Shown here: positions 6,376-11,713 of the stretch, piece by piece
Layout of the letters: every line of letters starts with the position of its first letter
How positions within the stretch are numbered: the first letter of the stretch is position 1
Source of the DNA: an uncultured Azospirillum sp.
GTDB lineage: Bacteria; Pseudomonadota; Alphaproteobacteria; Azospirillales; Azospirillaceae
DNA length: 11,713 nt
Direction of reading: 5' to 3'
NCBI GenBank assembly: GCA_937960755.1
Contig: CALGOL010000536.1
Span: 1-11,713 of the forward strand
Position numbers and translations under genes: made by a program
Notes under the pieces: generated by a model
The model's input: only the letters and a program-made list of their open reading frames with translations
Databases searched by the model: none
What the model was told of the DNA's origin: nothing

Positions 6376-7422
6376 ATGACGGGATTGTCCTTGGAAAACG
6401 ACCTTCAGAAGAGCGGCGCGCCAAAAATTTCTGTTGTCGTGCCGGTTTATAATGAAGAGAAGAACATCCCGCATTTTTTGGCGCGAGTGCGGCCGATCTT
6501 ACAAGAGATTGGTCCATATGAAATACTGTTCTGCCTTGATCCGTCCACCGACCGCAGCGAACAGGTCATCGCGGCGGCGGCGGCGGCGGACCCTTGTATC
6601 GGGCTGCTGGTGTTCTCCCGGCGCTTCGGGCAGCCGGCGGCCACAATCGCCGGATTGATGAACTGCCGCGGCGAAACTTGCGTCGTTATCGATGTGGATT
6701 TGCAGGACCCGCCGGAGGTCATCCCGCATCTTTACGCCAAGCTGATGGAAGGAAACGACGTCGTTTACGCCCGGCGCAGTTCCCGCAAGGGTGAAACTTT
6801 TATAAAACGCGCGGTTTCCGCGGTCGGTTACTGGGTGATTAATGCGATTTCAGATGTGTCGATCCCGCGCAACACCGGGGATTTTCGGATCGTCACGCGC
6901 CGGGTGATCGAAGAGTTGCGCCATCTTAAGGAGAGCCACGGATTCTTGCGCGGCATGGTCGCCCTTGTCGGATTTAAACAGTCGTATGTTGAATATGATC
7001 GGGATCCCCGTCTGGAAGGGCAAGGAAAATATAACCGCTACCTCGGCTCGCTAAAAATCGGCCTCAACGGGGTGTTCGGATTTTCCACCTATCCATTGTC
7101 CTTGATGATGTGGACAGGGTTTTTTATTGCGATCGCCAGTGTTTTTCTTATATTTTACACTGTTATTGCAAAGCTGGTTATAGGCCAAGAATACCCCGTC
7201 GGCGTGCCGACCATTACTGTATTGGTATTGTTCATGGGTGGGGTGCAGTTGATGGCATTGGGGGTTTTGGGGGAATATATCGGCCGAATTTATGAAGAGG
7301 TTCGCCATCGTCCCCAATATATTATTGATCGGGCTTACAACGTCGCGCCCATCGATCACCGTGGTCCGAATTCCGGCGCGGATGATCGTCAGAGCCGTTG
7401 CGCCGTCAGCCAGACGAGATGA
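6376..7422 (+). CDS. Family 2 glycosyltransferase, membrane-anchored, polyprenyl-phosphate sugar synthase type (DPM1/GtrB-like)
   Basis: A 348-residue GT-A glycosyltransferase. The N-terminal domain starts with ISVVVPVYNEEKN (18-30); the nucleotide-sugar and metal site is DVDLQDPPE (106-114, Asp106 and Asp108); RNTGDFRIV (165-173) and KYNR (218-221) match the acceptor-side motifs of dolichyl/undecaprenyl-phosphate glycosyltransferases. Two transmembrane segments follow (about 238-266 and 279-301), ending with GEYIGRIYEEVRHRP (299-313), a hallmark of the GtrB/ArnC-like group. The expected reaction is transfer of a sugar from a nucleotide donor to undecaprenyl phosphate at the inner face of the inner membrane, giving a flippable donor. 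This fits the polytopic GT-C-like protein of the opposite arm as a possible user of that donor (inference). The tail after residue 325 is polar and unconserved-looking. There is no clear strong Shine-Dalgarno ahead of the ATG. Confidence 0.93.
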   Translation: MTGLSLENDLQKSGAPKISVVVPVYNEEKNIPHFLARVRPILQEIGPYEILFCLDPSTDRSEQVIAAAAAADPCIGLLVFSRRFGQPAATIAGLMNCRGETCVVIDVDLQDPPEVIPHLYAKLMEGNDVVYARRSSRKGETFIKRAVSAVGYWVINAISDVSIPRNTGDFRIVTRRVIEELRHLKESHGFLRGMVALVGFKQSYVEYDRDPRLEGQGKYNRYLGSLKIGLNGVFGFSTYPLSLMMWTGFFIAIASVFLIFYTVIAKLVIGQEYPVGVPTITVLVLFMGGVQLMALGVLGEYIGRIYEEVRHRPQYIIDRAYNVAPIDHRGPNSGADDRQSRCAVSQTR

Positions 7423-7440
7423 CCTGTCGGCCCTTTTACG

Positions 7441-7501
7441 CCAAGCCGCGCGCGCCCCGTATTGACGGCCCGGCGAGCTTGGTTGACGCTTCCGGCTTGG
7501 T
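7441..7501. promoter_or_regulatory. Repeated GCTTGGT heptamer around a promoter, candidate operator
   Basis: GCTTGGT occurs twice in direct orientation (7477-7483 and 7495-7501, 18 bases apart), bracketing the -35 box and filling the end of the spacer. The hexamer occurs once inverted upstream (CCAAGC, 7441-7446). Such an arrangement can be a regulator binding site, but six- and seven-base matches in GC-rich DNA may be chance. Confidence 0.25.
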
Positions 7502-7511
7502 CGGATATACT
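7483..7511 (+). promoter_or_regulatory. Sigma-70-type promoter of the radical SAM operon
   Basis: TTGACG (7483-7488) and TATACT (7506-7511) are separated by exactly 17 bases; each differs from consensus at one position. A transcript starting about 7 bases after the -10 box would have a leader of about 60 bases, AT-rich up to the ribosome site. This is the best promoter in the window and gives the four downstream genes their own start, independent of the GT2 gene. Confidence 0.8.
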
Positions 7512-7563
7512 GATGCGCAAGGTTAAATAGAATAATACTTGAATAATATATCAATCATCGTGC

Positions 7564-7570
7564 AGAGGAG
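7564..7570 (+). promoter_or_regulatory. Strong ribosome binding site of the radical SAM gene
   Basis: AGAGGAG lies 9 bases ahead of ATG 7580. It is the strongest Shine-Dalgarno in the window and fixes the start of the radical SAM protein. Confidence 0.85.
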
Positions 7571-7579
7571 CTAAATCTT

Positions 7580-8602
7580 ATGCAAAAAGAAAACGCTCCA
7601 GAGCAAAAAGCAAGTTCTTTAGAAAATATGACTAATCATCAGTTCAGGGAATTGATCGCCCGATCCGTCGGCGATCGTCGCGCTTTTTTGCCGACCCATT
7701 TAGCCATAGAGATGACCAACGCTTGCAACGCCGATTGCATCATGTGTCCTTATTCGGCGCAAACCCGGGTCAAGGGCGTGTTGCGGGCGGACAAGCATGC
7801 GCTGATTATTGACAAAATCAAAGCGTGGGGCGCGCCGATCAATATGATCACCCACGCCGGTCTGGGCGACCCGCTGCTGGACAAGCGTTTGGAAGACAAG
7901 CTGGTCTATGAAAAGACGGTTTTCCCCAACGCGCAGGTCATCGTCTACACCAACGGCGGTCTGTTGGACGAGGCGCGCGCCCGTCGCCTATTGGCGTCGC
8001 CGGTGGACGTCGTGTCGTTCAGCGTCAATGGGTTTCGCAAAGAAACCTATGAAAACGTTATGAAAATTTCTCGCGACACCACTTTCGCCAATATCGAGCG
8101 CTTCGACGCCCTGCGGCGCGAACAGCCGCGGCGCGTGCGCATGGCGGTGTCTTTGGTTAAAACCGATCTGTGTTCGACGGAAGAGATCAAGGAATTTGTC
8201 GAATATTGGCGCGGCAAAGCCGACGATATAATCTTGCCGCAGTGGATTTCCTGGGGGGATTATTTTGAAAAGCCTCCGGTTGAAGACGATGCGCAAATTC
8301 CGTGCTTCTATATCTGGAAAACGATGATGATCGATCATGACGGCACAGTTAAAATGTGCTGTGAAGATTACGACTCAAAATATAAAATGGGAAATATCCT
8401 CGAACAAGATCCCAATGAAATATTCAATTCCGCCCGAATGATGCGGCAGCGCGGCGACCAACTGCGCGGCGATTTTTCGTCGCCGAAGATTTGTCAGGGG
8501 TGCAGCGAAGCGAAAACCTCCGCCCGCGGCTTCTGGCTTCAGGCCGCCTTGTATCCGACGCAGCCTCCGGTCTGCGGCGACGGCTTGGCGGCGGCGGAAT
8601 GA
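7580..8602 (+). CDS. Radical SAM protein with SPASM-type C-terminal cluster domain
   Basis: A 340-residue radical SAM enzyme. The [4Fe-4S] motif CNADCIMC (Cys49, Cys53, Cys56) follows the first strand (LAIEMTNA); HAGLGDPLL (92-100) is the usual GGEP-like strand of this group, and SFSVNG (146-151) sits in the barrel. The C-terminal part has Cys242, Cys260/Cys261, Cys305 and Cys308 in the pattern PCFYIW ... VKMCCED ... ICQGC, typical of a SPASM or shortened SPASM domain that binds an auxiliary cluster. The family makes a 5'-deoxyadenosyl radical from SAM to modify a peptide, sugar or other substrate; in glycan loci such proteins are thought to alter sugars, but the substrate here is unknown. 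It has its own promoter and strong ribosome site, and its stop overlaps the next start by ATGA (8599-8602), so it is coupled to a methyltransferase-fold partner. The 3' half is notably AT-rich compared with its neighbours. No precursor-peptide gene is seen nearby. Confidence 0.92.
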   Translation: MQKENAPEQKASSLENMTNHQFRELIARSVGDRRAFLPTHLAIEMTNACNADCIMCPYSAQTRVKGVLRADKHALIIDKIKAWGAPINMITHAGLGDPLLDKRLEDKLVYEKTVFPNAQVIVYTNGGLLDEARARRLLASPVDVVSFSVNGFRKETYENVMKISRDTTFANIERFDALRREQPRRVRMAVSLVKTDLCSTEEIKEFVEYWRGKADDIILPQWISWGDYFEKPPVEDDAQIPCFYIWKTMMIDHDGTVKMCCEDYDSKYKMGNILEQDPNEIFNSARMMRQRGDQLRGDFSSPKICQGCSEAKTSARGFWLQAALYPTQPPVCGDGLAAAE

Positions 8603-9318
8603 GCCGGACCGCGGCCGCCGCCGCCGACCCCGACGTCGCCGCTTTGCTGGACGGCGTCGAAAAATTATCCGCAGACCAGTACAAGACGCTGTTAGCCCAT
8701 GTGCTCGCCCTCGGGGCGAAGCTCAATCATTTCGACTACCCGCCCAATCTCTGGCCGCCGCCGTCGCCGGCGCGCGTCTACATCAATACTTTTCTCGCTC
8801 AATACCGTCATTTGACGCATGGTCGATGCGTTGAATTCTATCCGCCGGTTTATCGTCATTTCCTCAGCCAAAACGGCCGCGTCGCCCGTTATGACGTCTG
8901 GAGCGTGACGCCAAGCCCCGGCGTCTCCATCGTCGCCGATCTGCAAAACGCCGAAGGCGTTCCGGACGCCAGCTTCGACGTTATTGTTTGCACCCATGTG
9001 CTGTCCGCCATCCCCGACCCGCGGGCGGCGACGGCTGAGTTGCATCGTTTGCTGGCGCCGGGCGGTCTGCTGCTGGTCACCGCGCCGACCATCTTGCAGA
9101 AATACGCGCCGGATCCGAAGGATTGCTGGCGCTTCACCCGCGATTCCTTGGCTGATTTGCTGCGGGATTTCTCCTCCGTCGAATTGTCCGCCTATGGCAA
9201 CGCCGCCACCGTCGCCGGGTCGCCATATTATCTGATGCACAATCATTTCCCCGCCGAAACCCTGGCGGCGCACGACCCTGAATGCCCAAGCATTGTCGCC
9301 GCCGCCGCCTGGAAATGA
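8599..9318 (+). CDS. Class I methyltransferase-fold protein with degenerate SAM motif I
   Basis: A 239-residue protein. The downstream half is typical of Methyltransf_11-type enzymes: VADLQNAEGVPDASFDVIVC (112-131), THVLSAIPDP (132-141), ELHRLLAPGGLLLVTAP (147-163) and DCWRFTRDSL (175-184). The usual glycine-rich motif I (E/DxGxGxG) is absent: at the expected place the protein reads GRCVEFYPPVYRHF (75-88), keeping Glu79 but no glycines, followed by YDV (98-100). It resembles a group of polysaccharide-locus methyltransferases whose motif I reads like EIGSPVYR; that likeness is from memory. It may bind SAM in an altered way, act on an unusual acceptor, or be a non-catalytic partner. The ATG at 8599 is chosen because it overlaps the radical SAM stop by ATGA; an open frame extends 108 bases further upstream, inside the radical SAM gene, and is rejected. 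Confidence 0.85.
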   Translation: MSRTAAAAADPDVAALLDGVEKLSADQYKTLLAHVLALGAKLNHFDYPPNLWPPPSPARVYINTFLAQYRHLTHGRCVEFYPPVYRHFLSQNGRVARYDVWSVTPSPGVSIVADLQNAEGVPDASFDVIVCTHVLSAIPDPRAATAELHRLLAPGGLLLVTAPTILQKYAPDPKDCWRFTRDSLADLLRDFSSVELSAYGNAATVAGSPYYLMHNHFPAETLAAHDPECPSIVAAAAWK

Positions 9319-9344
9319 GCAACCGCCGGAACGTCGAAGCATGA
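9315..9344 (+). other. Nine-codon minicistron linking two genes by ATGA overlaps
   Basis: An ATG overlapping the methyltransferase stop (ATGA at 9315-9318) opens a frame of nine codons (MSNRRNVEA) whose TGA overlaps the next gene's ATG in the same way (9341-9344). It could carry ribosomes between the two genes by termination and reinitiation. It may also be chance; there is no sign that the peptide itself matters. Confidence 0.2.
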
Positions 9345-10330
9345 GCGCGCCCATCGCCCGCCCCTGGGATGATTTCGCCAAGGGCTTTCGGATGATAAGC
9401 GTGTTCGACACGCGGATCTGCGACAACAACCTGGGCAACCAGATCATCATGGAGGCGGTGGACCGCCATCTGGAGCCGCTGTTCCCTGACGCTTTTCAAA
9501 TCCGGCTGCCTTATTTGGACAGCTTAGGCCCGGAAGCGATCAGCTATCTGCGACGCAGCGCCCACAGTTTCTTCGGCGGCACCAACGCCCTGTCCAGCGA
9601 CATGCAGGCCTATCGCCAATGGGGGCTTGACCTGGACATCGCCCGGCAACTGGGCAACGTCGTCTTGATGGGCGTCGGGTGGTGGCAGTATCAAGGCGAT
9701 CCGACCCCTTATACGCGCGACGTGCTGTCTTGCGCCCTTGACCGCAGCCGTCTGCATTCGGTGCGGGACAGCTACACCTGCGACAAGCTGCGGCGTCTCG
9801 GTTTCGATAATGTGCTGATGACCGGCTGCCCGTCGCTGTGGGACGTCACGCCCGAGCATTGCGCCGCCATTCCGACTGAAAAGGCGGAAAACGTTCTGCT
9901 CACCTTGACGCACTACGCGCCCGACGCCTCGGACGCGCATTTGGTCGACGTCCTTCGCCGCCATTACCGGCAAATCTATTTATGGATACAAGGGCCGGAG
10001 GATTATCTGCACGCCGCCCGATTGGGCGGCGGCTTCAACATCATCCAGCCCAGCTTGGCGGCGCTTGATCGCCTGCTGCGTTCGGAAATGTCCCTTGATT
10101 GCATCGGCACCCGCCTGCACGCCGGGGTGCGGGCCATCGCCGCCGGCCGCCGCACCCTTATCATCGGCGTGGACAACCGGGCGCTCGAAATGGGAAAAGA
10201 CGTCAATCTGCCGGTTCTGCCCCGTCAGATGATCGGCCGCCTGGAAGAACTGATCGCCGGCCGCTTCGCATTGAAGGTGCAGCCGCCCGTCGATGCGATC
10301 GCCGCCTGGAAGGCGCAATTCGCCGCCTGA
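9341..10330 (+). CDS. Polysaccharide pyruvyl transferase family protein
   Basis: A 329-residue protein of the PS_pyruv_trans family (CsaB/WcaK-like GT-B fold). Family marks are the N-terminal NNLGNQII (29-36), HSFFGGTNALSS (75-86), VVLMGVGWW (107-115), SVRDSYTCDKLRRLGF (140-155), TGCPSLW (161-167) and GTRLHAGVRAIAAG (256-269). Classical members put a pyruvyl ketal on a sugar from phosphoenolpyruvate; many others in glycan clusters are untested. The start is uncertain. The ATG at 9341 follows a nine-codon minicistron by ATGA overlap; a second ATG at 9392 begins exactly at the domain (MISVFDTR) and has AAGGGC ahead of it, which would give 312 residues; a TTG at 9293 is less likely. It lies between the methyltransferase and GT4 genes, with 20 bases to the latter, and is probably co-transcribed from the 7483 promoter. 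Confidence 0.87.
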   Translation: MSAPIARPWDDFAKGFRMISVFDTRICDNNLGNQIIMEAVDRHLEPLFPDAFQIRLPYLDSLGPEAISYLRRSAHSFFGGTNALSSDMQAYRQWGLDLDIARQLGNVVLMGVGWWQYQGDPTPYTRDVLSCALDRSRLHSVRDSYTCDKLRRLGFDNVLMTGCPSLWDVTPEHCAAIPTEKAENVLLTLTHYAPDASDAHLVDVLRRHYRQIYLWIQGPEDYLHAARLGGGFNIIQPSLAALDRLLRSEMSLDCIGTRLHAGVRAIAAGRRTLIIGVDNRALEMGKDVNLPVLPRQMIGRLEELIAGRFALKVQPPVDAIAAWKAQFAA

Positions 10331-10350
10331 AGAAACATTAGGGCAACCCC

Positions 10351-11700
10351 ATGCGCATTCTCAGCGTCAGCACCTTCGACCAAGCAGGCGGCGCCGAAAA
10401 AATCGCCCGAGATCTGTCCCGCGCGTATCGCGCTCACGGCTGCGAATCCTGGCTGGCGGTCGGTTGGAAGCGCGACGCCGCCGGCGACGCGCTGGCCATG
10501 CCCAACGACCGCGGCTATCGGGCGCGCAACCCGCTGGCGGCGCCCTGGCGCCCCGATTCCGAAATCGCCGCCGACATTGAGCGCGGCCGGGAGTTCTTCG
10601 ATTTCGCCGGCGCATGGGACCTGCTGGACCTGCCGCCGTCGCCGCCGGACGTCCTGCACTGCCACAATCTGCACCGCTGGTATTTCGACTTGCGCGCCCT
10701 GCCTTGGCTGGGCCGCACGCTGCCCACCGTGTTGACGCTGCACGACGCTTGGCTGCTCAGCGGCAATTGCGCCCATTCCTTGGATTGCGACCGCTGGCGA
10801 ACCGGCTGCGGCGCGTGTCCCGATCTTTCCTTGTACCCCGGCCAGAAACAAGACGACACCGCCGGCAACTGGCTGCGCAAGCGCGCGATTTTCCAGCAAA
10901 GCCGGCTTTACGTCGCAACCCCGTGCCGCTGGCTGATGGATAAGGTCGAAAACGGCATTCTGGCCGACGGCATGGTCGAAGGACGGGTCATCCCTCAAGG
11001 CGTCGATCTGGCGATCTACCGCCCAGGGGATCGCGCCGAAGCCCGCCGCGCCGTCGGCTTGCCGGACGACGCCGAAGTTCTGCTGTTCGCCGCCAACGGC
11101 ATCCGCGCCAATCCTTGGAAAGACTACGCCGGTTTGCGGACGACGCTGGAAAAACTGTCGGCCCGTCTGCCGGGCCGCCGCTTGCTGCTGATCGGTTTGG
11201 GGGAAAACGGTCCGCCGGAAACCATCGGTCAAGCGCAAGTCCTGTTCGTGCCGTTCCAAAACGATCCGCAAACGGTGGCGGCCCTGTACCGCGCCGCCGA
11301 CGTCTACGTACACATGGCGCGGGCGGAAACCTATCCCAATGTCGTTATGGAGGCCCTGGCCTGCGGATTGCCGGTGATGGCGTCGGCGGTCGGCGGCATA
11401 CCCGAACAGATCGTCAGCGCCTTCGATTGGTCCGGCGGGCGGGCCGCCGATCCGCAGGACGCTTGCGGCGGCTTGGCGGCGGCGGGCGACGCCGACGCCA
11501 TGGCCGAAAAGCTGGCGATTTTGCTGACAAACCCGGACCTGCGCCGCCGTCTGAGCGAAAACGCCGCCCGCCATAGCCGCCGGCATTTCGATTTCCGCCG
11601 GGTGGCGCGGGATTATCTCGACTGGTTCGCCGAACTGCGTGAGCGCTTTTCAGACGACGTTCGGCCGCCGCCGCCGCGCCGGAGCGGCGTTGCGCCCTAG
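10351..11700 (+). CDS. Family 4 glycosyltransferase (GT-B), 3' end uncertain because of adapter sequence
   Basis: A retaining GT-B glycosyltransferase of 449 readable residues. The N-terminal domain opens with ILSVSTFDQAGGAEKIAR (3-20), where GGAE is the usual donor-side loop, then DVLHCHNLH (100-108) and TLHDAW (129-134). A cysteine cluster follows (Cys140, Cys146, Cys153, Cys156), as in the WcaC-like subgroup of polysaccharide GT4 enzymes with DC..W..GCG.CP. The C-terminal domain has the E-x7-E motif AETYPNVVMEALACG (325-339; Glu326, Glu334) and SAVGGIPEQI (345-354). It should extend a lipid-linked oligosaccharide in the cytoplasm. The ATG follows the pyruvyl transferase stop by 20 bases with a weak AGGG site. 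The stop at 11698-11700 uses two bases of sequencing adapter, so real coding sequence may continue past 11698. The readable length already fits a complete GT4 enzyme, so at most a short tail is likely to be missing. Confidence 0.92.
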   Translation: MRILSVSTFDQAGGAEKIARDLSRAYRAHGCESWLAVGWKRDAAGDALAMPNDRGYRARNPLAAPWRPDSEIAADIERGREFFDFAGAWDLLDLPPSPPDVLHCHNLHRWYFDLRALPWLGRTLPTVLTLHDAWLLSGNCAHSLDCDRWRTGCGACPDLSLYPGQKQDDTAGNWLRKRAIFQQSRLYVATPCRWLMDKVENGILADGMVEGRVIPQGVDLAIYRPGDRAEARRAVGLPDDAEVLLFAANGIRANPWKDYAGLRTTLEKLSARLPGRRLLLIGLGENGPPETIGQAQVLFVPFQNDPQTVAALYRAADVYVHMARAETYPNVVMEALACGLPVMASAVGGIPEQIVSAFDWSGGRAADPQDACGGLAAAGDADAMAEKLAILLTNPDLRRRLSENAARHSRRHFDFRRVARDYLDWFAELRERFSDDVRPPPPRRSGVAP

Positions 11701-11713
11701 ATCGGAAGAGCAC
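11699..11713 (+). other. Illumina adapter remnant (non-genomic)
   Basis: The last 15 bases, AGATCGGAAGAGCAC, are identical to the start of the Illumina TruSeq read-through adapter, and they sit exactly at the end of the sequence. The genomic part therefore ends at about 11698. Confidence 0.95.

Noticed and set aside
7441..7482. Imperfect stem (CCAAGCCGC with GCGAGCTTGG) as a terminator after the GT2 gene
   Set aside because: It has a long loop and a bulge and no T-tract follows; the bases after it form the -35 box of a promoter instead.
10225..11586. Long minus-strand open frame of 453 codons opposite the GT4 and pyruvyl transferase genes
   Set aside because: It is antisense to two genes with clear family motifs, is rich in Gln/Gly/Arg without any recognisable domain, and GC-rich DNA commonly leaves such frames open.
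1..11713. Possible CRISPR array, insertion sequence, tRNA or phage defence genes
   Set aside because: No regularly spaced repeats, transposase motifs, tRNA-like clover or nuclease/toxin motifs were seen; the only tandem repeats are two short coding ones in the membrane protein gene.

Overview
The window is a GC-rich bacterial contig end carrying a surface-polysaccharide or glycan-decoration locus (O-antigen, capsule or a glycosylation island). Its GC-rich codon use, dense packing with ATGA start/stop overlaps, and protein families suggest a proteobacterium, perhaps an alphaproteobacterium of the Rhodospirillales type. That placement is an impression from codon use and protein flavour, not proven. 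Nine protein genes are supported, eight apparently near complete and one cut by the left edge. I see no rRNA, tRNA, CRISPR array, insertion sequence or transposase.

Left arm (positions 1 to 5013, all minus strand, reading right to left): a polytopic membrane protein with a C-terminal soluble domain (3019-5013), a small transaldolase-family enzyme (2153-2881), an extended SDR NAD-dependent sugar epimerase/dehydratase (1153-2133), and a nucleotide-sugar dehydrogenase-like protein (1-1156, running off the edge). The dehydrogenase-like protein has Thr where the family has its catalytic Cys. The last three genes are tightly spaced (19 bp gap, then a 4 bp overlap) and look like a precursor-sugar module.

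A divergent intergenic region of about 340 bp (5014-5349) separates this from the right arm (plus strand): a class I SAM methyltransferase (5350-6291), a membrane-anchored family 2 glycosyltransferase of the polyprenyl-phosphate sugar type (6376-7422), a radical SAM/SPASM protein with its own very good sigma-70 promoter (7483-7511; gene 7580-8602), a second methyltransferase-fold protein with a degenerate SAM motif (8599-9318), a polysaccharide pyruvyl transferase family protein (9341-10330), and a family 4 glycosyltransferase (10351-11700). The last four form one close-packed transcription unit. Together the genes could make an unusual activated sugar, load or move it at the membrane, assemble it with GT2 and GT4 enzymes, and decorate it by methylation, radical chemistry and perhaps pyruvylation.

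The final 15 bases (11699-11713) exactly match the start of the Illumina TruSeq adapter and are not genomic. They also supply two of the three bases of the last gene's apparent stop codon, so that gene's 3' end is not established. The extreme left end is also suspicious: the last 15 to 20 residues of the dehydrogenase-like protein do not look like the family.
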